Shown: positions 57,035 to 64,000 of the stretch, in pieces
Layout: every line of letters starts with the position of its first letter
How positions within the stretch are numbered: position 1 is the first letter of the stretch
NCBI RefSeq assembly: GCF_009363615.1
Contig: NZ_CP045384.1
Coordinates: 2,416,501-2,480,500, forward strand
DNA length: 64,000 nucleotides
Source of the DNA: Ruegeria sp. THAF33
GTDB lineage: Bacteria; Pseudomonadota; Alphaproteobacteria; Rhodobacterales; Rhodobacteraceae
Direction: 5' to 3'
Translations under genes and position numbers: made by a program
The notes under the pieces: generated by a model
The model's database searches: none
What the model was told of the DNA's origin: nothing
Seen by the model: the letters and a program-made list of their open reading frames with translations, nothing else

Positions 57035-57252
57035 GGGGCCTCGTGCGTGTGTTCGTTTGCAGCGGACACTAGGGCATTAAGTCGGCAGAGGAAACAGGCA
57101 TTGGACGTCAGGATGCCCCTGTATGCAACCTTGGCGCATACCGGCTTCATCGCACATCCCCGTTTTGGCACCAGAAGGGCCGGGAGATTACGCTTTGTGA
57201 AAACGGCGGCTCATGGCACATTTTACGGATTGATTAGAATGGAGTTTGAATA

Positions 57253-58179
57253 ATGGCACTGTTTTTTTCCCGCCGCACCTATAACGCGCAGAAGAAAAAG
57301 TTCACGTTTAAGCCGGCGGCAAAGACCAGATATGTTCACATCACCCAGCAAAGCCCCGGTGGAAAAATTCGTAAGGGAAGTATTGTCAAAAAAGCCAAAT
57401 GGCTGGATCTCGTGCGACAGGAGGGCGGGGATTCGGCCGTCCTGATCTATGTTCACGGCTTCAACACCAGCCAGAAGGACATGCTGGACCGGCTGGGGAA
57501 AATAGAAACCAATCTCAGGGGCAACGGGTATCAGGGCGCGGTTGTTGCCTTTGACTGGCCCAGCGACGGATCGGTGCACACCTATGACTCGGACCGCTCC
57601 GATGCCAAGGCGGTGGCACCGCATCTGGTGGGGGACGGAATCTTGCCGCTGTTGGGAATGTCGCCGCGCCCCAAGGTGCATCTGATCGCTCATTCCATGG
57701 GAGCGTTGGTGGTACTGCGCGCATTCTCTGACTTCGGGGATTCGGCCGGGCCCGGCAACAAGATATGGTCGGCGGATCAGGTCATGTTCGCGTCAGCGGA
57801 CATCGATTCAGAATGGCTGGAAAAGGGCGCATGGGGCGATCTGGTCCTGAAAAAACGGTGCAAGCGGTTCACCAATTACTACAGCCGGAAAGACAAGGTG
57901 CTGGCCCTGGCCGGCGGGATTGTTCACGGCGGTCGGCGTCGCGCCGGTCGTGTCGGGATGCCGAAGCTGACCTCGAAAGGTCATTGGGATATTTTCTGTG
58001 ACCACCAATATCAACGAGACGTCCCCAAAGGACAGCGCAAGATGATGAAGTCGCATCGCTGGTGGTTCGACAGCGGCGGGTTTTATGAGGACCTCGCCCT
58101 GACGATCGACGGCCATTCGGTAAAAACGATGCCGACCCGGCACAAGACAAATATCGGGGATCTGGCGCTGCTGGCCTGA
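57253..58179 (+). CDS. DUF900 alpha/beta hydrolase
   Basis: 308 residues. V-H-G-F-N-T-S (oxyanion region), V-A-F-D-W-P-S-D-G and nucleophile A-H-S-M-G-A match the DUF900 esterase-like group. No signal peptide; basic N-terminal 40 residues. The frame begins 218 bases from the divergent LptF-type gene. Substrate unknown. Confidence 0.85.
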   Translation: MALFFSRRTYNAQKKKFTFKPAAKTRYVHITQQSPGGKIRKGSIVKKAKWLDLVRQEGGDSAVLIYVHGFNTSQKDMLDRLGKIETNLRGNGYQGAVVAFDWPSDGSVHTYDSDRSDAKAVAPHLVGDGILPLLGMSPRPKVHLIAHSMGALVVLRAFSDFGDSAGPGNKIWSADQVMFASADIDSEWLEKGAWGDLVLKKRCKRFTNYYSRKDKVLALAGGIVHGGRRRAGRVGMPKLTSKGHWDIFCDHQYQRDVPKGQRKMMKSHRWWFDSGGFYEDLALTIDGHSVKTMPTRHKTNIGDLALLA

Positions 58180-58606
58180 CCGACCGGCCGCCACACGACT
58201 TTCTCTGGTGCAAAGCCCGATTTTGCGGGTTTTGCTCAAGCACCGGCTTTGGGCAGAATCTCTGCACGTTCTGATATCGTCAGTATGCGTTGCTGACCAG
58301 AAACGGAAAGGGCGCGCTCGACCTCAAGCGCGCCCCAGTCACAAGGGAGAAATTGAAAACCTGCGTTCTGTGCAGAACCTGAACGCCAACTCTTTGACAT
58401 TCTCAGACAACCAGACTTTCCAACATCCGTCAGTGACGCTGTTCACACTCTGGGCCGGAATTTTTTGATGGCGTATAGGGTTTGGTTGCACTGCGGCTCA
58501 CAATACCTGCACGCGTCCTGATTGCCGGTTCGCCCCGGCCATAGTCGAAAGCCGCACGCGCTGGAAACGCGCCAGGCACGATTGCCGATTGGTGTTTTGA
58601 TGCGGA
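58180..58606. other. Intergenic region with a strong hairpin
   Basis: About 430 bases between the DUF900 gene and tRNA-Trp. GGGCGCGCT (58310-58318) pairs perfectly with AGCGCGCCC (58327-58335). On the reverse strand it is followed by TTTCCGTTT, so it may end transcripts that come from tRNA-Trp. The secE-nusG pair often found after tRNA-Trp is not here. Confidence 0.55.
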
Positions 58607-58682
58607 TGGCAGGGGCAGCAGGGTTCGAACCCGCGACCTACGGTTTTGGAGACCGTCGCTCTACCAACTGAGCTATACCCCT
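58607..58682 (-). tRNA. tRNA-Trp (anticodon CCA)
   Basis: Reverse-strand cloverleaf of 76 bases: acceptor AGGGGTA with TGCCCCT (one T-G pair), D arm with loop AGTTGGTA, anticodon loop CTCCAAA giving anticodon CCA, T arm GCGGG-TTCGAAC-CCTGC, encoded CCA end. Confidence 0.96.
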
Positions 58683-58823
58683 GTGGTGAGCCCCAGATAT
58701 GACAGCCGCGCGGCGGACTCAAGAGGCTTTTTCGAATTCCACACCACTATCTGAGCCGACAAACAAGTTGCGCAAAATGTGCAGTGCGCTAAGACAAGGT
58801 CCGGTCAGCAAAAGGAACCCCGT

Positions 58824-59528
58824 GTGAACCTCCGCAAGAAGATCGCAGACAGCGAAGCCGTGCTGAACTGGGTGGCCCGCCGGATTGCCACTTACATTCG
58901 ATTGGTCAACCGAAACACACGCTGGCAGCGCATCGGATACGAAGAACTGGATCAGCTGGTCGAACAAGGTGAACCTGTCATCGTTGTGCTTTGGCACCAA
59001 CGGTTGGCGCAGTCGCCCTATTTCTTCCCTCTGGACAAGGGGCGCATCTGTTCGATCACCTCCTCTGCCCGGGCGGGCAGCATGGTGGGCCGGGTACAAA
59101 AGCTGTTTGGCATGGACACGATCGCCATGGCCAGCAAGACACGCCACGTCGCCTTGTCACGTCAGGTTCTGGGCAAGATGAAGCAAGGTATCTCTATTGG
59201 GATCGCGGCAGACGGACCGCGCGGGCCGGAACGGGTTCTGTCGACGGTTCCGCTGGTATGGGCGCGCACCTCGGGCAAGCGCGTATTCGGTATCACCTTT
59301 TCCACGAAACATGGTCGCGAAGCGGGAACCTGGGATCACCTTCTGATGCCCCGCCCCTGGCGAAATGAAGGCGTGTTTCTGTGCCGGGAATGGACTGAAA
59401 CAGTGCCCCGCAAGGCCAGCGAAGAAGAAATCGAGACCCTGCGCCTGAGCCTGGAGCAGCATATGAACGACATCACGGCAGAAGCTGACCGGATGGTCGG
59501 GCGCGAGCCCTGGTCACCTGACGCCTAA
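58824..59528 (+). CDS. DUF374 lysophospholipid-acyltransferase-like protein
   Basis: 234 residues of the DUF374/LPLAT group. The acyltransferase H-x4-(D/S) equivalent is in W-H-Q-R-L-A-Q-S; S-A-R-A-G-S-M-V and A-A-D-G-P-R-G-P-E-R are family blocks. GTG at 58824 is chosen because AAAGGA lies seven bases ahead; the frame is open to 58779. No signal peptide; a peripheral membrane enzyme is likely. Its stop overlaps that of the convergent MoaD-like gene by 4 bases. Confidence 0.86.
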   Translation: MNLRKKIADSEAVLNWVARRIATYIRLVNRNTRWQRIGYEELDQLVEQGEPVIVVLWHQRLAQSPYFFPLDKGRICSITSSARAGSMVGRVQKLFGMDTIAMASKTRHVALSRQVLGKMKQGISIGIAADGPRGPERVLSTVPLVWARTSGKRVFGITFSTKHGREAGTWDHLLMPRPWRNEGVFLCREWTETVPRKASEEEIETLRLSLEQHMNDITAEADRMVGREPWSPDA

Positions 59529-59770
59529 CCGCCCCTGAGACGTTGCATCAGATAGACTTCGCTGCCTTCGGGAATCGGCTCGGTAAGCCCTGTGGCAATG
59601 ACACGCCCGTCGATCGCGATGGAGACCCCCGCGTCAATGGGGGCCTGCAACTGCGGGTGGGCCCGGACCAGAGCCCGCAAAAGCTCTCCGGTGGTTTTGG
59701 CCTCGACCTCAACCACTTGCTGGCCCCCGGTCAGTGACCGGAGGCCGGACCAGAGGTGGACCTCAACCAT
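59525..59770 (-). CDS. MoaD/ThiS-family sulfur-carrier-like protein
   Basis: 81 residues of the beta-grasp MoaD/ThiS fold, with A-I-D-G-R-V-I in the middle, P-I-P-E-G-S-E-V-Y-L-M-Q near the end and a terminal Gly-Gly that would be adenylated and thiocarboxylated. It overlaps the molybdopterin-subunit gene by 8 bases and is last in that operon. It may serve molybdopterin synthesis for this enzyme or another sulfur transfer. Confidence 0.85.
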   Translation of the reverse strand: MVEVHLWSGLRSLTGGQQVVEVEAKTTGELLRALVRAHPQLQAPIDAGVSIAIDGRVIATGLTEPIPEGSEVYLMQRLRGG

Positions 59771-62018
59771 TTTCCTTCAGGGCCGCCAGAATGCGCGGCG
59801 GAGACATCGGCAGTTGCTTCATCCGAACACCCGCCGCATTGGACACCGCATTGGCGATGGCGGCCAGGGGCGGCACGATGCCCGTCTCGCCCACGCCGCG
59901 CACCCCGAACGGGTGGCCCGGGTTGGGCACTTCGACGATCACCGTGTCAATCATCGGCAGGTCACTGGCAACGGGAATCCGGTAGTCAAGAAAGATCGAG
60001 TTCTGCAACCGGCCATCTTCGCCATAGATGTATTCCTCGTTCAGTGCCCAGCCGATGCCCTGCGCGGCGCCACCTTGGAACTGCCCTTCCACATAGGTCG
60101 GGTGGATCGCCTTTCCGGCGTCCTGAATGACCGTGTACCGGGTGATCGATGTCTTGCCGGTTTCCGGGTCGACCTCGGCATCGACGATATGGGTGCCAAA
60201 AGATACGCCCGCGCCTTCGGGGGTTGCTTCGAAATGGCCCGAAATCGGGCCTCCGGTTGATCCCATATCCGCCGTGATGTCGGCCAGAGGCATCGGGTCG
60301 AAATCCCCTGCATTGGGCCCCGAGGGCACCGCGCAGCCGTCTTCCCATTTCACCGCATCGACCGGGATGCCCCACTTGGCCGCCGCACGTTCGCACAGTT
60401 TCTCGACCGCGTGTCTTGCGGCCTTGATCGTCGCGAGGCCCGACGCGTAGGTCACGCGCGAACCATGGCTCACGTCGTTGTAACCCAGCGTCGCCGTGTC
60501 GGCGATGGTCACGCGGATGTTTTCATACGGAATGCCCAGAACCTCGGCCGCCATCAGAGCCATGGATGCGCGCGACCCGCCGATGTCGGGTGTGCCGACC
60601 ATCAACTGCGCCGAACCATCCTCGGACAGTGCCAGTGAAACGCTGGTCTCGCCCCCGTGGTTGAACCAGAAACCGCAGGAAACCCCGCGCCCCTGCCCCG
60701 GCTTCAGCGGTGCCGAGTAATGGGGATGCGCTTTGGCAGCCTCAAGGGTTTCGACCAGACCGATGCGTTCGTAGGTCGGGCCATAGCTGGCCTTCGTGCC
60801 TTCATGCGCGGCATTTTTCAGACGCACATCAATAGGATCGAGGCCCAGCTTGTTGCAGAGCTCATCAATGACGGATTCAACGGCGAAGGCGCCCATGGGT
60901 GCACCCGGCGCGCGGTAGGCGGCCTGTTTCGGACGGTTCGACATCACGTCGTAACCGATCTGCTTGACGTTGGTCAGGTTGTAGGGCGCAAAGGCACACA
61001 TGGCCGTCATATCGCCCGGGGCGCCGGGGAAGGCCCCGCCTTGCAGGCGGAAGACACCCTGCGCCGCCGTGATCGTGCCGTCTTTCTTCATGCCGATCTT
61101 CACGTCCATTGACGCAGAAGAGGTCGGCCCGGTGGCACGGAAAACCTCGGACCTGGTCATCACGATCTTGACCGGACGGTTGGCCTTGCGGCTGAGCGCC
61201 AGCGCGACGGGTTCGATGAAGACCGTGGTCTTGCCGCCAAAACCGCCGCCGATTTCAGACGCCGTGACGCGCAGCTGAGAGGTTTCGATTCCCAGCAGCG
61301 CCGCACAGGTCTTTTGCGCGATCCAGTGACCTTGGGTCGTGCACCACAACTCGCCCTTGCCGTCATTGCCCAGCATGCCCAGACAGGCATGCGGTTCGAT
61401 GTACCCCTGATGGGTCGCCTCGGTCACAAAGCTGTCTTCGATGACCAGATCGGCCTCGGCAAACCCAGCCTCGACATCGCCGTGCCCGCTTTCGTGATAA
61501 CGCACGACGTTCGGGTGCATCCCTTCCGGCACCGAATAATCCGCAGCACCTTCCCGGATCACCGGCGCATCCGGGGCCATCGCTTTGTCCACATCGGTGA
61601 CGTGCGGCAGCACCTCGTATTCGACCTCGATCAGTTTCAGCGCGTCACGTGCCGCCAAGGCAGATGTGGCCGCCACCGCAGCAACCGCGTGCCCGTCATA
61701 GAGCGCCTTTTCCCCCGCCATGACGTTTTCCAGCACATTCCAGAATTCACCTTCGAGCCCGGGCTTGAATGGGACATCGGCGAAATCGGCACGGGTCACG
61801 ACGGCTTTGACGTCCTTCGATGCCTCGGCTTTCGAGGTATCAATCCTGACGATCCGGGCATGGGCATGGGGTGAGCGCAGAATCGCGCCGTGCAACATGC
61901 CGGGGGCCGAGATATCCGCACCGAACTTGGCCCGGCCCGTCACCTTGTCCAGACCGTCAGGGCGATCGGGGCGGGTGCCAACGAAGGTGAAATCAGTTTT
62001 GCGATCGTCCAGAGCCAT
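59763..62018 (-). CDS. Molybdenum hydroxylase, molybdopterin-binding subunit (xanthine dehydrogenase family)
   Basis: 751 residues. N-terminal aldehyde-oxidase a/b hammerhead domain (K-V-T-G-R-A-K-F-G-A-D), then the Mo domain with G-G-F-G-G-K, A-Y-R-A-P-G and the catalytic-Glu motif G-V-G-E-T-G near residue 720. A-Y-R-A-P-G instead of A-Y-x-C-S-F-R argues against form I CO dehydrogenase. Forms a complex with the two subunits coded next; substrate unknown (aldehyde, purine or N-heterocycle). The ATG overlaps the stop of the [2Fe-2S] gene by one base. Confidence 0.93.
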   Translation of the reverse strand: MALDDRKTDFTFVGTRPDRPDGLDKVTGRAKFGADISAPGMLHGAILRSPHAHARIVRIDTSKAEASKDVKAVVTRADFADVPFKPGLEGEFWNVLENVMAGEKALYDGHAVAAVAATSALAARDALKLIEVEYEVLPHVTDVDKAMAPDAPVIREGAADYSVPEGMHPNVVRYHESGHGDVEAGFAEADLVIEDSFVTEATHQGYIEPHACLGMLGNDGKGELWCTTQGHWIAQKTCAALLGIETSQLRVTASEIGGGFGGKTTVFIEPVALALSRKANRPVKIVMTRSEVFRATGPTSSASMDVKIGMKKDGTITAAQGVFRLQGGAFPGAPGDMTAMCAFAPYNLTNVKQIGYDVMSNRPKQAAYRAPGAPMGAFAVESVIDELCNKLGLDPIDVRLKNAAHEGTKASYGPTYERIGLVETLEAAKAHPHYSAPLKPGQGRGVSCGFWFNHGGETSVSLALSEDGSAQLMVGTPDIGGSRASMALMAAEVLGIPYENIRVTIADTATLGYNDVSHGSRVTYASGLATIKAARHAVEKLCERAAAKWGIPVDAVKWEDGCAVPSGPNAGDFDPMPLADITADMGSTGGPISGHFEATPEGAGVSFGTHIVDAEVDPETGKTSITRYTVIQDAGKAIHPTYVEGQFQGGAAQGIGWALNEEYIYGEDGRLQNSIFLDYRIPVASDLPMIDTVIVEVPNPGHPFGVRGVGETGIVPPLAAIANAVSNAAGVRMKQLPMSPPRILAALKENG

Positions 62019-62497
62019 TATGACGCCTCCCGCATCTCAGCGGCCGTGTCCATCACGGCGCGAATGATCTTGTCATAGCCGGTGCAGCGGCACAGGTTGC
62101 CCGCCAGCCAATAGCGCGTTTCTTCCTCGGTCGGATTGGGGTTCTTCTCCAACAGCGACTTCGCCGCCACCAGAATGCCCGGGGTACAGATGCCGCATTG
62201 AAGCGCGGCATATTCGATCATCTTCTTCTGCAACGGGTGCAGGATGTCACCATCCGCAATCCCTTCGACGGTCTCGATCTGCTTGCCTTCGGCCTCGACA
62301 CCCAGCATCAGGCACGAGCACACAAGGCGGCCATCGACGGTGACCGAACACGCGCCGCAATCGCCGGTGCCGCAGCCCTCTTTGGCGCCGGTCAGGTTCA
62401 GCTTGTCGCGCAGACAGTCCAGCAGGGTTTCCCGCGGGTCGCACAGGTATTCGACTGCGTCCCCGTTCACGGTGGTGGATACGTGGAGCTTGCTCAT
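62018..62497 (-). CDS. Molybdenum hydroxylase, [2Fe-2S] subunit
   Basis: 159 residues with both cluster motifs: plant-type C-G-T-G-D-C-G-A-C near 42-50 plus C-S-C-L, and the helical-domain C-G-I-C-T-P-G and C-R-C-T-G-Y. It transfers electrons between the molybdenum and flavin subunits. It overlaps the FAD-subunit stop by 4 bases (ATGA). Confidence 0.95.
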   Translation of the reverse strand: MSKLHVSTTVNGDAVEYLCDPRETLLDCLRDKLNLTGAKEGCGTGDCGACSVTVDGRLVCSCLMLGVEAEGKQIETVEGIADGDILHPLQKKMIEYAALQCGICTPGILVAAKSLLEKNPNPTEEETRYWLAGNLCRCTGYDKIIRAVMDTAAEMREAS

Positions 62498-63360
62498 GCG
62501 TTTTCTCCCTTCGCGCGGGCATAGGCGATCTTTGCGGCACGCTTGGCCAGAACGCCAGCGACTTCGGTACGGAACGCGATCGTACCTCGTTTGTCGTCGA
62601 TCGGATTGCAGGCGGCCGACGCGGCCGCGGCCAGTGCGTCAAGGGCGGCATCGTCCAAAGTGCTGCCGATGATCGCTTTGGCACAGTCTTCAACCAATAG
62701 AACGGTCGGTGCCACGGCACCCAGCGACACGCGCGCCTCGGTGATGACGTCACCATCCAGACGGAGGTTCACACCAACGCCCACCACCGCAATGTCCATT
62801 TCGGTACGGGGGATGAACCGCAGATAGGCGTCGCCCCCATTCTCGCCGCGTGCAGGGATGTTGACGGCCGAGATCAACTCGCCCTTGGCCAGCGAGGTCT
62901 TGCCGGGCCCGGTCGGGATGTCCTCGACCGCAACGTCACACGTGCCGTCGGGGCCAGTTACGGTGACGGTCACGCCTGCGGCCACCATGGCGGGCACGGA
63001 ATCAGCCGCGGGTGAGCCATTGCACAGATTGCCCGTCAGCGTCGCGCGGCCCTGAACCTGAGTTGAACCGATCAGGTCCATCGCCTCGACCACACCGGGC
63101 CAGTCGCGGCCAAGCTCGGGGTGCTCGCTCATCTCGGCGCCGGTGACGGCCACGCCGATCGTCCAACTGCCGTCGGCATTGCGGGTGATGTCACGCACGC
63201 CGTCGATCTTCTTGATGTCGATGAGCGTATCGGGCGTCACCAGTTCCGAGCGCAGTTGCACAAGTACATCCGTACCGCCCGCCAGAAAACGTGTAATGCC
63301 CGTCGCGTTCGCGGCCAGAGCCGAAGCTTCGGCAAAGCTGGCGGGGCTGTGATAATCCAT
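62494..63360 (-). CDS. Molybdenum hydroxylase, FAD subunit
   Basis: 288 residues of the CoxM/CutM group. FAD contacts are in A-G-G-T-D-V-L-V-Q and T-L-T-G-N-L-C-N-G-S-P-A-A-D; the CO-dehydrogenase C-terminal domain follows. First gene of the FAD - [2Fe-2S] - Mo - MoaD-like set. The 125-base gap upstream of it follows the ferredoxin reductase gene. Confidence 0.94.
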   Translation of the reverse strand: MDYHSPASFAEASALAANATGITRFLAGGTDVLVQLRSELVTPDTLIDIKKIDGVRDITRNADGSWTIGVAVTGAEMSEHPELGRDWPGVVEAMDLIGSTQVQGRATLTGNLCNGSPAADSVPAMVAAGVTVTVTGPDGTCDVAVEDIPTGPGKTSLAKGELISAVNIPARGENGGDAYLRFIPRTEMDIAVVGVGVNLRLDGDVITEARVSLGAVAPTVLLVEDCAKAIIGSTLDDAALDALAAAASAACNPIDDKRGTIAFRTEVAGVLAKRAAKIAYARAKGENA

Positions 63361-63485
63361 GAAGCTACCTCGTACCTGTTGGTCAGGAATATCTGGGTTC
63401 GCGGCGACGTTAATTCACCCCTCGTCCGGCGTCCATGGGCCGAGCGACCAAAATTCAACTTCCAAATGTCGCTTTTGGACAGGGT

Positions 63486-64000
63486 TCAGAGATCGATCTC
63501 GATCACACCATCAGGTTCCGCCGCGCGGCTTTGGCACAGGATCATGGCGCCTTCGCGCTGTTTGCGGGACAAAACGAAATCCCGATGCTCGACCTCGCCC
63601 GAAATGACACCGCATTTACAGACGCCGCAGATGCCGTCTGCGCATTTCACATCCACATGAATACCGGCTTCGTTCAGAACTTGCGCCGCGTCCTTGTCTG
63701 CGGGCACGGGAAGTGTCCGACCCGAACGCGCAAGCTTGAGCTCAAACGCGTGGTTTTCATATTCAGGCGTTTCAGGAACAGAGAAATATTCCAGATGACG
63801 CGCCTCTTCGGGAAAGCCCTGCTGCTCGGCCGCCTGAATCACGCCGTTCATGTAACGATCCGGCCCGCAGGTATAGACATGCCATCCATCCCGGTAGCCG
63901 GACAGAATCACATTCAGATCAGCGCGGGTGCCTTCATCCGAGAAATGGTAATGAACGCGATCCGCCCAGGGCATGGCGGCCAGGTCATCCAGATAACCCG
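63486..64000 (-). CDS. PDR/VanB-type ferredoxin reductase, 3' part
   Basis: Cut by the window edge; the reverse frame stays open to 64000. The visible 171 residues hold the end of the NAD-binding domain (W-H-V-Y-T-C-G-P-D-R-Y-M) and a full C-terminal plant-type [2Fe-2S] domain (C-A-D-G-I-C-G-V-C-K-C-G, then C-Q-S-R-A). Such reductases feed electrons to Rieske oxygenases or demethylases. No oxygenase partner is in the window. It reads toward the molybdenum hydroxylase genes and may belong with them. Confidence 0.9.
   Translation of the reverse strand, partial: GYLDDLAAMPWADRVHYHFSDEGTRADLNVILSGYRDGWHVYTCGPDRYMNGVIQAAEQQGFPEEARHLEYFSVPETPEYENHAFELKLARSGRTLPVPADKDAAQVLNEAGIHVDVKCADGICGVCKCGVISGEVEHRDFVLSRKQREGAMILCQSRAAEPDGVIEIDL

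Noticed and set aside
59763..62018. CO dehydrogenase large subunit
   Set aside because: The form I motif A-Y-x-C-S-F-R is replaced by A-Y-R-A-P-G, so CO oxidation is not supported.

Overview
The window looks like the chromosome of a marine alphaproteobacterium of the family Rhodobacteraceae (Roseobacter group). The reasons are the murA - DUF2948 - hisD - UPF0262 - infA - maf - RNase E/G - yacG block, the imelysin/DUF1513 iron operon, the NasT/NasS nitrate switch, spermidine synthesis through carboxyspermidine, and a close match to the hydroxyproline-betaine epimerase HpbD. Most of the sequence is GC-rich with tightly overlapping genes. About 22.4-29.3 kb is visibly richer in A+T and loosely packed.

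Layout. 0.2-11.9 kb (+): assimilatory nitrate regulon: nasT-nasS, a structured leader with a terminator-like stem, an ABC nitrate importer (binding protein, permease, double ATPase), nitrite reductase nirB-nirD and nitrate reductase nasA. 12.3-21.7 kb (-): tRNA-Phe and a housekeeping block (yacG, RNase E/G, maf, infA, hisD, murA) carrying an accessory insert (nitrilase, DUF4242, two acetyltransferases, an NTF2-like protein). 21.7-29.4 kb: an A+T-richer accessory stretch between tRNA-Thr and tRNA-Met with an HlyU-like protein, a cyclase-TPR protein, an HExxH protein and a DUF4329 protein with a JAMM-like residue pattern. 29.5-32 kb (-): a Baeyer-Villiger-type monooxygenase directly followed by an alpha/beta hydrolase.

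32.1-42 kb: a probable betaine/amino-acid catabolic locus. An MttB-family methyltransferase, an HpbD-like epimerase and two SDRs run forward. A GntR regulator, a DHDPS-family lyase/deaminase, an aldehyde dehydrogenase and an OrdL/PuuB-like oxidase run in reverse. A divergent GlxA-type AraC regulator faces the GntR gene across two palindromic sites. 42.4-49 kb: iron acquisition and storage (ZrgA-like protein, imelysin, Bfd, bacterioferritin, di-heme oxidoreductase, second imelysin, DUF1513). 49-54.3 kb (+): a full arginine-to-spermidine operon (speA, carboxyspermidine dehydrogenase and decarboxylase, speB). 54.3-59.5 kb: an HD-domain protein with a divergent LysR regulator, an LptF/LptG-type permease, a DUF900 hydrolase, tRNA-Trp and a DUF374 acyltransferase. 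59.5-64 kb (-): a three-subunit molybdenum hydroxylase with an overlapping MoaD/ThiS-like gene, preceded by the 3' part of a VanB-type ferredoxin reductase that runs off the window.

Functional assignments come from reading motifs and gene order. No database search was run.
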